64,000 nucleotides of DNA from assembly GCF_020297365.1 (NCBI RefSeq), contig NZ_JAIXIG010000002.1, positions 110,534 through 174,533 on the forward strand, in the 5' to 3' direction. The first letter of the stretch is position 1; each line of letters starts with the position of its first letter. Positions 27,308-39,854 of this stretch are shown piece by piece. The translations under genes were made by a program, and so were the position numbers. The stretch comes from Curtobacterium oceanosedimentum (lineage in GTDB: Bacteria; Actinomycetota; Actinomycetes; Actinomycetales; Microbacteriaceae). The notes under the pieces are model-generated. The model did not search any database. It was not told where the DNA came from and saw nothing but the letters and a program-made list of their open reading frames with translations.

Positions 27308-28618
27308 TCAGCGCAGCTGCCGGGGCAGGTACCGGGGCACGTACCGGAGCAGGATCCCGGCGCCGACCAGGCCGAGCACGCCCATCACCCCGCTCGCGAC
27401 CGCGATCGACGCGATCGCGGTGACCCCGGAGATGACCAGGGGCGCCGCGGCCGACCCGAAGTCGCCGGTGAACCTCCAGGCGCCCAGGAAGGGTGCCGGG
27501 GCGTTCCGCGGAGCGAGGTCCGCGCCGAGCGTCATGAGGATGCCGGACCCGACGCCGTTGGCCAGGGACATGCCCATCGCGATCGCGACGAACCAGCCGA
27601 CCCGGGCGTCCAGGTGGCCGCTCCAGGCGAGCAGGAAGTAGCTGATGCTCAGGCCGAGCATGCACGGCAGGGCGCTCGCGAGCCGTCCCCACCGGTCCAT
27701 GATCTGCCCGCTCGTGTAGAACAGCGCGAAGTCGACGGCGCCGGCGATGCCGATGACCAGCGCCGCGGCCGAGTCGTCCAGTCCCACGCTGACCGCCCAC
27801 AGGGGCAGGATCACCTGGCGGCCGGCGCGCATCGCGCCGATCAGGCCGGCGCCGCTGCCGAGTCGCAGCAGCACCGCCCGGTTCGCGCGGATGGTGCGGA
27901 ACAGGCCCTGTGCCTCCTGCTGGACGAACTGCGCGCCCGTGTCGGCGGGTGGTTCGGTGCCGGCCCCGCCGCTCGCGTCCGCCACGGGGTCCGCCGTCGG
28001 TCGGGAGGCGCGGGGCGGCAACCGCAGACCCCGTGCGCCCGTCGCCGGGTCTCGGAGCACCAGGAGCACGGTCGCCGCCGCCAGGCAGCAGACGACGTGG
28101 ATCCAGAAGGCACTGCTGGTGGTGCCGGTCAGGTGGACGACGCCAGCGGCGATGAAGGGGCCGACGAAGTACCCGAAGCGGAACACCCCGCCCAGGCTCG
28201 ACAGGGCACGGGCCCGGATGCGCAGGGGGATCGCCGTGGTCATGTAGGCGTGTCGGGCGAGGGCGAACACGGCGGTCGAGACCCCGACCAGGAACACCCC
28301 GAGCGCCAGGACCCAGGCGTTCGCGGCGGTGGTGGCCACGACGAGGCCGACGACCGACACCAGGGCGGCGCCGATCATCGCGTTCCGCTCGCCGATGCGG
28401 GCGACGACGATGCCGGACGGCACGTCACCGATGAGCTCGCCGACCAGGATCAGCGACGCGACGAAGCCGGCGAACGCCAGGCTGGCCCCGAGGGAGTCGG
28501 CGGCGATCGGGATGATCGGGATGATCGCGCCCTCGCCGATCGCGAACAGCGCGGCGGGCAGGAACCCGGACAGCAGGACGGACCGGAAGTCGAATGAGTC
28601 GTTCGCAGTCGTGGCCAT
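27308..28618 (-). CDS. MFS transporter
   Basis: A 436-residue major facilitator with about 12 hydrophobic segments. The [18 protein letters not shown] segment near residues 63-80 corresponds to the MFS loop 2-3 motif, and a Pro/Ala-rich cytoplasmic loop between helices 6 and 7 spans about 195-230. It looks like a drug- or metabolite-efflux type, but no substrate can be named. ATG 28618 has TACCGT 10 nt upstream on its strand, so its promoter overlaps that of the divergent mnmA gene within 56 bp. Confidence 0.87.
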   Translation of the reverse strand: MATTANDSFDFRSVLLSGFLPAALFAIGEGAIIPIIPIAADSLGASLAFAGFVASLILVGELIGDVPSGIVVARIGERNAMIGAALVSVVGLVVATTAANAWVLALGVFLVGVSTAVFALARHAYMTTAIPLRIRARALSSLGGVFRFGYFVGPFIAAGVVHLTGTTSSAFWIHVVCCLAAATVLLVLRDPATGARGLRLPPRASRPTADPVADASGGAGTEPPADTGAQFVQQEAQGLFRTIRANRAVLLRLGSGAGLIGAMRAGRQVILPLWAVSVGLDDSAAALVIGIAGAVDFALFYTSGQIMDRWGRLASALPCMLGLSISYFLLAWSGHLDARVGWFVAIAMGMSLANGVGSGILMTLGADLAPRNAPAPFLGAWRFTGDFGSAAAPLVISGVTAIASIAVASGVMGVLGLVGAGILLRYVPRYLPRQLR

Positions 28619-28674
28619 CGCCCGACCAACGGTACGCCAGCGGTACCGCTTCGTCGGCGGGTTACCCTGGAGGC

Positions 28675-29781
28675 ATGCGTGTTCTGGCGGCGATGAGCGG
28701 TGGTGTCGACTCGGCGGTGGCGGCTGCCCGGGCGGTCGACGCCGGACACGACGTGGTCGGCGTGCACCTGGCGCTGAGCCGGATGCCCGGGACCCTGCGG
28801 ACCGGCAGCCGCGGCTGCTGCACCATCGAGGACTCGATGGACGCCCAGCGCGCCGCGTCGGCCCTCGGGATCCCGTACTACGTCTGGGACTTCTCGGCCC
28901 GGTTCAAGGAGGACGTCGTCGACGACTTCGTGGCCGAGTACCAGGCCGGCCGCACGCCGAACCCCTGCATGCGCTGCAACGAGCGCATCAAGTTCGCGGC
29001 GCTGCTCGAGAAGGCACTGGCCCTGGGGTTCGACGCCGTCGCGACCGGGCACTACGCCTCGATCGTCACCGGTCCGGACGGCTCCCGGGAACTCCACCGG
29101 TCGGCCGCGTGGGCGAAGGACCAGTCGTACGTGCTCGGGGTGCTGACCGCCGAGCAGCTGCAGCACGCGATGTTCCCGCTCGGTGCCACCCCCTCGAAGG
29201 ACGAGGTCCGGGCCGAGGCCGCCGCCCGCGGGCTGACGGTCGCGCAGAAGCCGGACTCCTACGACATCTGCTTCATCCCGGACGGGGACACCCGCGGCTG
29301 GCTCGCCGACCGCGCGGGCAGCGAGACCGGTGACGTCGTCGAGCGTGACGGCACGGTCGTCGGCTCCCACCAGGGCGCGACCGGGTACACCGTCGGGCAG
29401 CGCCGCGGTCTCGCGCTCGGACGACCGGCGCCGGACGGCAGGCCGCGCTTCGTGCTCGAGATCCGCCCGAAGGAGAACACCGTCGTCGTCGGCCCGAAGG
29501 AGGCGCTCGACGTCGTGTCGATGTCGGGCTCCCGGTTCACCTGGGCCGGTGCCGCCCCCGCCGACCCGTCCGTGCCGTTCGCCTGCGACGTGCAGATCCG
29601 CGCCCACGCCGACCCGGTGCCCGCGACCGCGCGCGTGCAGGACGACGTGCTGGTGATCGACGTCGACGAGCCATTGTCCGGGGTCGCCCCCGGGCAGACC
29701 GCGGTGGTGTACGTGGGCACCCGGGTGCTCGGGCAGTGCACGATCGACGACACCGTCAGCGCCGTCCCCGTCGACGCCTGA
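28675..29781 (+). CDS. mnmA: tRNA-specific 2-thiouridylase
   Basis: A 368-residue enzyme that installs the 2-thio group on U34 of Lys, Glu and Gln tRNAs. The PP-loop AMSGGVDSA is at 6-14. The two catalytic cysteines are Cys98 (NPCMRCN) and Cys199 ([10 protein letters not shown]). Start choice: TACCCT (28663-28668) ends 6 nt before ATG 28675, a leaderless start; an upstream in-frame extension is rejected. It is followed by ligA, a frequent actinobacterial neighbour. Confidence 0.94.
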   Translation: MRVLAAMSGGVDSAVAAARAVDAGHDVVGVHLALSRMPGTLRTGSRGCCTIEDSMDAQRAASALGIPYYVWDFSARFKEDVVDDFVAEYQAGRTPNPCMRCNERIKFAALLEKALALGFDAVATGHYASIVTGPDGSRELHRSAAWAKDQSYVLGVLTAEQLQHAMFPLGATPSKDEVRAEAAARGLTVAQKPDSYDICFIPDGDTRGWLADRAGSETGDVVERDGTVVGSHQGATGYTVGQRRGLALGRPAPDGRPRFVLEIRPKENTVVVGPKEALDVVSMSGSRFTWAGAAPADPSVPFACDVQIRAHADPVPATARVQDDVLVIDVDEPLSGVAPGQTAVVYVGTRVLGQCTIDDTVSAVPVDA

Positions 29782-32232
<2,451 letters not shown>

Positions 32233-32250
32233 GGCGCACTCAGCACACAG

Positions 32251-32284
32251 GATCGGCGCGCCAGCGGGGAACGGCGCGCCGATC
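32251..32284 (+). terminator. Terminator after ligA
   Basis: Perfect 12-bp arms GATCGGCGCGCC (32251-32262) and its complement (32273-32284) around a 10-nt loop, 18 nt after the ligA stop. Confidence 0.75.
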
Positions 32285-32319
32285 GTCGTGCCCAGTTCGA
32301 GGGACAAGTTGCATCACGC

Positions 32320-32413
32320 ATGACAGAACGTCGGCGGCCCTCCGTACACTCGGAACAGCATCACCCGTCGTCTGCAGGGGGACGTCGGGAAGGCCTTCCC
32401 GGGGGAGACCCGA
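32320..32413 (+). promoter_or_regulatory. Promoter and leader of the DUF1023 hydrolase gene
   Basis: ATGACA (32320-32325) and TACACT (32345-32350) form a recognisable promoter with a 19-bp spacer. The leader contains a perfect 16-bp palindrome (32386-32401) just upstream of the GGGGGAGA ribosome site. Confidence 0.5.
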
Positions 32414-33769
32414 TTGCTGCTCGTCGCCGCAGCTCTGCTCACCGCCTCGATGCACTCGCTCGGAGTGGTCGAGGTCCCCGACGTGCCTCCGGCGCACGCG
32501 GCACCGGCCGCCGTCGCGGTGGTCGCCCCACGGCACCCCGCCCCCGTCCCGGTCGCGACCGGGGGACACGCCGGTGTCGAGGACGTCGCGACCGCGGGTG
32601 GTCGGGCGTTCCTCGACGGGCTCGGGGCGCTGGACGCCGGCAAGCTCGGCCGCGCCGCCGCTGACCGTCGGGTCGTCGAGACGGTGCAGGACGACCCACC
32701 GTCCGCCGCCACGGTCGCCCGGTGGTGGGCGGGTCTGCACGGCGACGAGCGCGACCTGCTCCTGCGGTGCGCGCCGTCGGTGGTGGGGAACCTGGACGGC
32801 GTGCCGTACGCCGTCCGCGACGTCGCGAACCGTGCGACGCTCACGACCGGTCTGGCCGACGACGACACCGGTGCCGCCGAGGCCGCGATGCTCGGGCAGG
32901 TCCGAGACTCGCTCGTGCACGAGCCCGGCGACCCGCAGCGGTACCTCGTCACGCTGGACACCCGCGGATCCGGACGGGCGGCGATCAGCATCGGTGACCT
33001 CGACACCGCGGCCGACGTCACCGTCGTCGTCCCGGGGATGTTCTTCACGGTCACCGGCCAGATGACCGACTTCACCGACACCGCCAACGACCTGTCCCGC
33101 GAGCAGGCCACGCTCGCGCCCCTCGCGACGGCGGGTGGCGGCAGCGGATCGGGCGTCGCCGTCGTGGCCTGGATGGGCTACCGCACGCCCGACCTGTCGA
33201 ACATCCTGTCGCTCGGCCTGGCCGAGACCGGCGCCGTGCGGCTCGAACGCGCCGTCGACGGCCTGCGCGAGCGGCCGGTCGACCCGCCGCGACTCAACGT
33301 CGTCGCTCACTCGTACGGGTCCACCACGGCGATGATCGCCCTGGCGTCGGGACGGATGACCGCCGACACGTTGACGGTGCTCGGGTCGCCGGGCAGCGAC
33401 GTGCGCTCGGCTGCCGACCTCGCGGTCACCGACGGCGAGGTCTTCGTCGGCGGCGCCCACAGCGATCCGATCGCGGGCTCCGGGTACTTCGGCACCGACC
33501 CCGGCGGAGCGTCCTTCGGGTCGACCGTGCTCGACCTGGCCGGCGGGGTGCAGGACGCCGCGGGGGACGTCTTCCGGCGTCCGGTCGGGCACAACGACTA
33601 CCTCGAGCCCGGCACCGCCTCGCTGCACGACGTCGCCCTGATCGGGATCGGCCGGGGTGACCTGGTGCGGGAGCAGGTGCGCCGGGGCGACCACGACGGC
33701 GACTCGGTCGTCGGGGCGACCCCCGACATGTACCTCGTGCGCCCGCAGGACCTGCAACCGCGCGACTGA
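32414..33769 (+). CDS. Secreted DUF1023-type alpha/beta hydrolase
   Basis: A 451-residue protein with an N-terminal hydrophobic signal segment ending near AHAA (about residue 30). The hydrolase domain has the nucleophile elbow VVAHSYGSTT with Ser300, and candidate acid and base in AHSDPI and VGHNDYL. This pattern fits the actinobacterial DUF1023 alpha/beta-hydrolase family, often secreted. The only well-placed start is TTG 32414, preceded by GGGGGAGA. Substrate unknown; an esterase or lipase-like role is an inference from the fold. Confidence 0.82.
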   Translation: MLLVAAALLTASMHSLGVVEVPDVPPAHAAPAAVAVVAPRHPAPVPVATGGHAGVEDVATAGGRAFLDGLGALDAGKLGRAAADRRVVETVQDDPPSAATVARWWAGLHGDERDLLLRCAPSVVGNLDGVPYAVRDVANRATLTTGLADDDTGAAEAAMLGQVRDSLVHEPGDPQRYLVTLDTRGSGRAAISIGDLDTAADVTVVVPGMFFTVTGQMTDFTDTANDLSREQATLAPLATAGGGSGSGVAVVAWMGYRTPDLSNILSLGLAETGAVRLERAVDGLRERPVDPPRLNVVAHSYGSTTAMIALASGRMTADTLTVLGSPGSDVRSAADLAVTDGEVFVGGAHSDPIAGSGYFGTDPGGASFGSTVLDLAGGVQDAAGDVFRRPVGHNDYLEPGTASLHDVALIGIGRGDLVREQVRRGDHDGDSVVGATPDMYLVRPQDLQPRD

Positions 33770-33864
33770 TCTCCGACGGTGCCTGAACGGCAACCTGAGC
33801 ACGACCGCAGTCGGTGATCGTTCCACGGCAGAACCAGTCCAGCCCGCATCCCTACGGTGCCGTC

Positions 33865-36201
33865 ATGCGTGTGGTGCGATGGCCTGGTGCTCTCCTGATG
33901 TTCGTGGTGCTGTCCGTGCTCGCCGGCATGCTCGTCGCCGTCGCGGTCACACCGGCCGTCGCGGTCGCCGGTGAGGGCACGTCGGGTGCGGTGGCGTTCT
34001 TCGAGGACCTGCCGAGCTACCTCGAGGTCCGGACCCCGCAGCAGGTGTCGTCGGTGTACGCCACGCAGGGCGGGAAGCAGGTCGAGATCGCGTCGTTCTA
34101 CGCCGAGAACCGCACGAACGTCACCGCGGACCAGATGGCGGACTCGCTGAAGCAGGCCGCGATCGACACCGAGGACCCGCGCTACTACGACGAGGGCGGC
34201 ATCGACGTGCTCGGCACCCTGCGTGGCGTGGCCGCGACCGTCGTCGGCGGGGACGTGCAGGGCGGCTCGAGCATCACGCAGCAGTACGTCAAGAACGTCC
34301 TCGTGCAGCAGTGCGAGGAGCTGACCGGCAAGGACCAGGCCGCCACCGAGAAGAAGGTCGCAGCCTGCTACCAGGACGCGGCCGGCGTCACGCCGCAGCG
34401 CAAGCTGCAGGAGATGCGGTACGCGATCGCGGTGGACAAGAAGTACTCGAAGGACGAGATCCTCACCGGGTACCTCAACATCGTCGGACTCGGCGGCCGG
34501 GTCTACGGTGCCGAGGCCGGAGCCGAGCACTACTTCGGCGTGCACGCGAAGGACCTGTCGCTCGTGCAGTCGGCCACCCTGGTCGCGATCCTGAACAACC
34601 CGTCGAACCTGCGCATCGACGTGCCCTCCGACACGGACAACGGCCGGGCGAACGGCTACGCCCTCACCAAGGAACGCCGGGACTACGTGCTCCGCCGCAT
34701 GCAGGTGCACGGGGCGATCACGAAGGCCCAGTTGGCCGAGGCGATCGCGACCCCGGTGACACCGAGGATCACCGAGACGGCGAACGGTTGCTCGACCGCC
34801 GCGACGAACCACGACGCCGGGTACTTCTGCGACTACGTGCGCGACCAGGTGCTGCAGGATCCCGCGTTCGGCAGGACCGCCGCCCAGCGCATCGCGACGC
34901 TCGACACGAAGGGCCTGCAGATCCACACGTCGCTCGACCTCGACCAGCAGGGCCGGGCGCAGCAGGCCCTGTCGACGTACGTGCCGCCCACGATGGCGGG
35001 CGTCGACGTGGGCGGCTCGAACGTCACCGTCGAACCGGGGACCGGACGGATCACGTCGATGGTGCAGAACACCTCGTACACGCAGGGCGACGCCGCCGCC
35101 GCGGGTGCGACGGCGGTGAACTACAGCGCCGACTCCGGGTACGGCAACTCCGGTGGGTTCCAGACCGGGTCGACCTACAAAGTGTTCACGCTGGCCGAGT
35201 GGCTCGCGACCGGACACACGCTGTCCGAGTCGGTGACCACGTCGGAGCACCAGTTCGAGAACGCCGAGTTCACGAACAGCTGCCAGGACGTCGCGGGCGG
35301 CACCTGGAACGTGGCGAACGCCGAGAGCGTACCGGCGTCGATGTCGGTCGAGGACGCGACCGTCGAGTCGATCAACACGGCCTACGCGCAGATGGGCAAG
35401 CAGCTCGACCTGTGCAGGATCGCGAAGCTCGCGCAGTCGATGGGCATCCACCGTGCCGACGGCGGCGACCTGACGCAGACCCCGTCGTCGATCCTCGGCG
35501 TCAACGAGCTGTCGCCGATCGACCTGGCCGAGGCCTACGCGGGCTTCGCGAACGGCGGCGTCGTGTGCACGCCCACCGCGATCGACTCGGTGACCGAGGC
35601 GGACGGCACGACGATCACGCCGACGCCGTCGTCCTGCACGCGGGGCGTCTCCGCCGACGTCGCGGGCACCGTCGACCACGCCCTGCAGGGCGTCCTGTCC
35701 GGATCGGGGACCGCCGCGAGCGCGAACCCGGGTGACAGCGTGCCGAAGTTCGCGAAGACCGGCACCACCGACGGCGACGTGCAGAACTGGCTGGTCGCGT
35801 CGTCGACGAAGTACACGAACGCCACCTGGATCGGCAACGTGCAGGGGAACGTGAGCCTGGCGGACCAGCCGTTCCTGCAGGGCACGACCGGGTACAGCGC
35901 GAAGTTCGGCGTGGGCAAGGCGATGATGGGCTACCTGGACCAGACCGTCGGCGGGGGAGCGCTCCCGGCACCGAGCCAGGCGATGATCGGGAACGCGGGC
36001 GGGTCGTCCTCGTCCTCGACCTCGTCGTCTCCGTCCTCGCCCGGACCGGGGACCGCGCAGCGCGACCAGGACACGCCCGCCTCGCCGACGCAGACCGGTG
36101 CCCCGGCTGCTCCGGCTGCTCCCGCTGCCCCGGCCGCGCCCGCTCCCGCCGCGACGGGCGCCCCCGCGGCACCGGCTGCGGGGGACCGGCACGGGGAGTG
36201 A
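33865..36201 (+). CDS. Class A penicillin-binding protein (bifunctional)
   Basis: A 778-residue peptidoglycan synthase. A membrane anchor spans about 6-32. The GT51 transglycosylase domain has Glu103 in TEDPRYYDEGGID (the usual His of this motif is Glu here) and GGSSITQQYVKN near 133. The transpeptidase domain has Ser436-x-x-Lys439 (GSTYKVF), Ser502-x-Asn504 and the Lys631-Thr-Gly box. The C-terminal ~80 residues are Ser- then Ala/Pro-rich. The leaderless start is clear: TACGGT (33853-33858) ends 6 nt before ATG 33865. The longer in-frame start is rejected. Confidence 0.93.
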   Translation: MRVVRWPGALLMFVVLSVLAGMLVAVAVTPAVAVAGEGTSGAVAFFEDLPSYLEVRTPQQVSSVYATQGGKQVEIASFYAENRTNVTADQMADSLKQAAIDTEDPRYYDEGGIDVLGTLRGVAATVVGGDVQGGSSITQQYVKNVLVQQCEELTGKDQAATEKKVAACYQDAAGVTPQRKLQEMRYAIAVDKKYSKDEILTGYLNIVGLGGRVYGAEAGAEHYFGVHAKDLSLVQSATLVAILNNPSNLRIDVPSDTDNGRANGYALTKERRDYVLRRMQVHGAITKAQLAEAIATPVTPRITETANGCSTAATNHDAGYFCDYVRDQVLQDPAFGRTAAQRIATLDTKGLQIHTSLDLDQQGRAQQALSTYVPPTMAGVDVGGSNVTVEPGTGRITSMVQNTSYTQGDAAAAGATAVNYSADSGYGNSGGFQTGSTYKVFTLAEWLATGHTLSESVTTSEHQFENAEFTNSCQDVAGGTWNVANAESVPASMSVEDATVESINTAYAQMGKQLDLCRIAKLAQSMGIHRADGGDLTQTPSSILGVNELSPIDLAEAYAGFANGGVVCTPTAIDSVTEADGTTITPTPSSCTRGVSADVAGTVDHALQGVLSGSGTAASANPGDSVPKFAKTGTTDGDVQNWLVASSTKYTNATWIGNVQGNVSLADQPFLQGTTGYSAKFGVGKAMMGYLDQTVGGGALPAPSQAMIGNAGGSSSSSTSSSPSSPGPGTAQRDQDTPASPTQTGAPAAPAAPAAPAAPAPAATGAPAAPAAGDRHGE

Positions 36202-36265
36202 CCGCCTGGGACCACGCCGCCGGTTCCTCGACGACGCGCCAGCGCCGGGCAGGCCGTGCCGGTGC

Positions 36266-36316
36266 GGCCTGGAGGCCCGGTGCCGGTCCGGCGGACCGGC
36301 ACCGGGCCTCCAGACC
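36266..36316 (+). terminator. Palindromic terminator with two exact element copies
   Basis: Perfect 22-nt arms (36269-36290 and 36292-36313) around one central base; pairing continues for three more positions with one mismatch. Both arms are exact 18-nt consensus matches (36266-36283 plus strand, 36299-36316 minus strand). It follows the PBP gene. Confidence 0.85.
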
Positions 36317-36354
36317 GTTGTCCACAGCCGCGCCTGCGCGCCCGACGCAGCCAA

Positions 36355-36360
36355 TAGACT
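36355..36360 (+). promoter_or_regulatory. Probable -10 box of the gatCAB operon
   Basis: TAGACT lies 35 nt upstream of the gatC start, leaving a leader of about 28 nt ending in GGAG. No good -35 is visible. Confidence 0.45.
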
Positions 36361-36394
36361 GTTGGGCATTCCACGAACCGATCGACGGAGCACC

Positions 36395-36694
36395 ATGCCT
36401 GACATCACGAGCGAGCAGGTCGCCCACCTGGCGAGCCTCGCACGTATCGCACTCACGCCCGACGAGATCGAGAAGCTGACCGGGGAGCTGTCGCACATCG
36501 TCGAGAGCGTCGCCAAGGTCGCCGAGGTCGCGACCGACGACGTCCCGGCGACGAGCCACCCCGTGCCGCTCGGCAACGTCACCCGACCCGACGTGGTCGG
36601 CACGACGCTGACGCAGGAGCAGGCGCTCTCCGGCGCGCCCGACTCCGACGGCGAACGGTTCCGCGTGACCGCCATCCTCGGCGAAGAACAGTAG
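36395..36694 (+). CDS. gatC: Asp/Glu-tRNA amidotransferase subunit C
   Basis: A 99-residue subunit that stabilises the GatAB complex converting mis-acylated Glu-tRNA(Gln) and Asp-tRNA(Asn). Typical sequence: [16 protein letters not shown] near the N-terminus and a C-terminal [12 protein letters not shown] precedes ATG 36395. It is the first gene of gatCAB. Its last codons and the gatA ribosome-site region are a direct duplication (see finding). Confidence 0.95.
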   Translation: MPDITSEQVAHLASLARIALTPDEIEKLTGELSHIVESVAKVAEVATDDVPATSHPVPLGNVTRPDVVGTTLTQEQALSGAPDSDGERFRVTAILGEEQ

Positions 36695-36705
36695 GGCGAA
36701 GAACA

Positions 36706-38253
36706 GTGACCGACGACATCACGAAGCTCAGCGCCGCGGCGCTCGCCGACGCCCTCGTGGCGCGCGACGTCTCGAGCGTCGAGGCCACCCAGGCCCACCT
36801 CGACCGGATCGCCGCCGTCGACGGCGACGTGCACGCGTTCCTGCACGTGAACCAGAACGCCCTGGCCGTCGCGAAGTCGATCGACTCGCGCCGTGCCGCC
36901 GGTGACGACCTCGGCGCCCTCGCCGGCGTCCCCATCGCCGTCAAGGACGTCCTGTGCACGCAGGACATGCCGACCACCTCGGGCTCGAAGATCCTCGAGG
37001 GCTGGGTGCCGCCGTACGACGCCACCCCCGTCGCGAAGCTCCGCGCCGCCGGCCTCGTGCCGCTGGGCAAGACGAACATGGACGAGTTCGCGATGGGCTC
37101 GACGACCGAGTTCTCGGCGTACGGTCCGACCCGCAACCCGTGGGACCTCGACCGGATCCCCGGCGGGTCCGGTGGTGGTTCCGCCGCCGCCGTCGCCGCG
37201 TACGAGGCACCGCTCGCGCTCGGATCCGACACCGGTGGATCGATCCGCCAGCCGGGTGCCGTCACCGGCACGGTCGGCGTCAAGCCGACGTACGGCGGTG
37301 TGAGCCGGTACGGCTCGATCGCCCTCGCGTCCAGCCTCGACCAGGTCGGTCCGGTGTCCCGCACCGTGCTCGACGCCGCGCTCCTGCACGACGTCATCGG
37401 CGGGCACGACCCGCGCGACTCCACCTCGATCCCGGACGCCTGGCCCTCGATGGCCGCCGCCGCGCGCGAGGGGCTGCACTCGGACACGCTCCGTGGGCTG
37501 CGCGTGGGCGTGGTGAAGGAACTCGCGGGTGGCGACGGCTTCCAGGCCGGTGTCACGCAGCGGTTCCAGGAGACCGTCGCGCTGCTCGAGTCGGCCGGAG
37601 CGGTCGTCGTCGAGATCGACGCCCCCTCGTTCGCGTACGCGATCAGCGCCTACTACCTGATCCTCCCGGCCGAGGCGTCGTCGAACCTCGCGAAGTTCGA
37701 CTCCGTGCGCTTCGGCCTGCGCGTCACGCCCGAGGGCGGCGCCACGGTGGAGGACGTCATGGCCGCCACGCGCGAAGCCGGCTTCGGGCCGGAGGTCAAG
37801 CGCCGCATCATCCTCGGCACCTACGCACTGAGCGCCGGCTACTACGACGCCTACTACGGCTCGGCGCAGAAGGTCCGCACGCTCGTGCAGCGCGACTTCC
37901 AGGCGGCGTTCGAGCAGGTCGACCTGCTCGTCAGCCCCTCGGCGCCGACGACCGCGTTCCCCCTCGGTGAGCGCATCGACGACCCGCTCGCGATGTACCT
38001 CAACGACCTCACGACGATCCCGGCGAACCTGGCCGGCGTCCCCGGCATGAGCATCCCGAACGGCCTGGCGCCCGAGGACTCGCTGCCGACCGGTGTGCAG
38101 CTGATGGCCCCGCAGCGCGAGGACGCCCGGCTGTACCGCTACGGCGCGGCCCTCGAGCGGCTGCTCGAGCAGCAGTGGGGGGCGCCGCTCATCGCGTCCG
38201 TCCCGGACCTCGACCAGAGTCAGCAGTCGGCTGCGCAGGAAGGTGTGATCTGA
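36706..38253 (+). CDS. gatA: Asp/Glu-tRNA amidotransferase subunit A
   Basis: A 515-residue amidase-signature enzyme supplying ammonia from glutamine. The catalytic Lys-Ser-Ser triad is Lys80, Ser155 ([10 protein letters not shown]) and Ser179 (DTGGSIRQP), the canonical spacing. GTG 36706 begins 11 nt after the gatC stop. The stop overlaps the gatB start (TGATG). Confidence 0.97.
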   Translation: MTDDITKLSAAALADALVARDVSSVEATQAHLDRIAAVDGDVHAFLHVNQNALAVAKSIDSRRAAGDDLGALAGVPIAVKDVLCTQDMPTTSGSKILEGWVPPYDATPVAKLRAAGLVPLGKTNMDEFAMGSTTEFSAYGPTRNPWDLDRIPGGSGGGSAAAVAAYEAPLALGSDTGGSIRQPGAVTGTVGVKPTYGGVSRYGSIALASSLDQVGPVSRTVLDAALLHDVIGGHDPRDSTSIPDAWPSMAAAAREGLHSDTLRGLRVGVVKELAGGDGFQAGVTQRFQETVALLESAGAVVVEIDAPSFAYAISAYYLILPAEASSNLAKFDSVRFGLRVTPEGGATVEDVMAATREAGFGPEVKRRIILGTYALSAGYYDAYYGSAQKVRTLVQRDFQAAFEQVDLLVSPSAPTTAFPLGERIDDPLAMYLNDLTTIPANLAGVPGMSIPNGLAPEDSLPTGVQLMAPQREDARLYRYGAALERLLEQQWGAPLIASVPDLDQSQQSAAQEGVI

Positions 38254-39758
38254 TGGCGCAGAAGGACGCGCTCATGGACTTCGACGAGGCGCTCGAGCGC
38301 TACGAGCCGGTCCTCGGCTTCGAGGTCCACGTCGAACTCGCGACGAAGACCAAGATGTTCTCCGACGCCCCGAACTTCTTCGGTGGCGAGCCGAACACGA
38401 ACGTCACCCCGGTCGACCTCGGGCTGCCCGGGTCGCTGCCGGTCGTGAACGAGCAGGCCGTGCGGTACTCGATCCAGCTCGGGCTCGCGCTCGGCTGCTC
38501 GATCGCCGAGTCGTCGCGGTTCGCCCGGAAGAACTACTTCTACCCGGACAACCCGAAGAACTACCAGGTCTCGCAGTACGACGAGCCCATCGCCTACGAG
38601 GGCGAGGTCGAGGTCGAGCTCGCCGACGGCACGATCTACAACATCCCGATCGAGCGCGCCCACATGGAAGAGGACGCCGGCAAGCTCACGCACGTCGGTG
38701 GTGCCACCGGCCGCATCCAGGGTGCCGAGTACTCGCTCGTCGACTACAACCGAGCCGGCGTGCCGCTCGTCGAGATCGTCACGAAGCCGATCTTCGGCGC
38801 CGAGCACCGCGCGCCCGAGCTCGGTGCCGCCTACGTGCAGGTCATCCGCGACCTCGTCCGCGCCCTCGGCGTCTCGGAGGCCCGGATGGAGCGCGGGAAC
38901 CTGCGCTGCGACGCCAACATCTCGCTGCGCCCCCGCGGCCAGGAGAAGCTCGGCACCCGCACCGAGACGAAGAACGTCAACTCGTTCCGCGCCGTCGAAC
39001 GCGCCATCCGGTACGAGATCCAGCGTCAGGCCGCGATCCTGGCCGCCGGCGGGACGATCACGCAGGAGACCCGGCACTGGCACGAGGACACCGGTCGCAC
39101 CTCGGCCGGACGCCCGAAGTCGGACGCCGACGACTACCGCTACTTCCCCGAGCCCGACCTGCTGCCGGTCGTGCCGGACCCCGCGGTCGTCGAGGAGCTC
39201 CGCGCCTCGCTGCCCGAGGCCCCGGTCGCGCGCCGACGCCGCCTGAAGGGCGAGTGGGGCTTCGCCGACCTCGAGTTCCAGGACGTCGTCAACGGCGGCC
39301 TGCTCGACGAGGTCGAGGGCACCGTCGCCGCGGGCGCCGCTCCGCAAGCCGCCCGCAAGTGGTGGACCGGTGAGATCAGCCGCGTCGCCAACGCGCAGGA
39401 CGCCGCCCCCGGTGACCTCGTGTCGCCGCAGCACGTCGCCGAGGTCATCGCCCTCGTCGAGTCCGGCGACCTGACCGACCGACTGGCGCGCCAGGTGCTC
39501 GAGGGCGTCATCGCGGGAGAGGGCTCGCCGGCGCAGGTCGTCGAGGCCCGTGGGCTCAAGGTCGTCTCGGACGACTCGGCCCTGACCGCGGCCGTCGACG
39601 AGGCGCTCGCCGCCCAGCCGGACGTGCTCGCCAAGATCCAGGACGGCAAGGTCCAGGCCGCCGGCGCGATCATCGGTGCCGTCATGAAGGCCATGAAGGG
39701 CCAGGCGGACGCCGCCCGCGTGCGCGAGCTGGTGCTGGAGCGCGCGCAGCAGTCGTAG
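38253..39758 (+). CDS. gatB: Asp/Glu-tRNA amidotransferase subunit B
   Basis: A 501-residue subunit that binds the mischarged tRNA and phosphorylates the acyl group. Typical segments: [17 protein letters not shown] near residue 22, the [19 protein letters not shown] block near 95, and a C-terminal YqeY-like tail ([15 protein letters not shown]). ATG 38253 shares one base with the gatA stop. A palindromic terminator follows. Confidence 0.97.
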   Translation: MAQKDALMDFDEALERYEPVLGFEVHVELATKTKMFSDAPNFFGGEPNTNVTPVDLGLPGSLPVVNEQAVRYSIQLGLALGCSIAESSRFARKNYFYPDNPKNYQVSQYDEPIAYEGEVEVELADGTIYNIPIERAHMEEDAGKLTHVGGATGRIQGAEYSLVDYNRAGVPLVEIVTKPIFGAEHRAPELGAAYVQVIRDLVRALGVSEARMERGNLRCDANISLRPRGQEKLGTRTETKNVNSFRAVERAIRYEIQRQAAILAAGGTITQETRHWHEDTGRTSAGRPKSDADDYRYFPEPDLLPVVPDPAVVEELRASLPEAPVARRRRLKGEWGFADLEFQDVVNGGLLDEVEGTVAAGAAPQAARKWWTGEISRVANAQDAAPGDLVSPQHVAEVIALVESGDLTDRLARQVLEGVIAGEGSPAQVVEARGLKVVSDDSALTAAVDEALAAQPDVLAKIQDGKVQAAGAIIGAVMKAMKGQADAARVRELVLERAQQS

Positions 39759-39772
39759 ACCCGACCACGGTC

Positions 39773-39812
39773 GGACGGGAGGCACGGTGCACGCACGCAC
39801 CGTGCCTCCCGT
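39773..39812 (+). terminator. Palindromic terminator after gatB (GGAGGC element)
   Basis: Perfect 16-bp arms (39775-39790 and 39797-39812) with a 6-nt loop, 16 nt after the gatB stop. The left side is an exact 18-nt consensus copy (39773-39790). Confidence 0.85.
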
Positions 39813-39854
39813 GCATCCTGGGGACACGTCAGCGACCTGGTGACAGGATGAACC

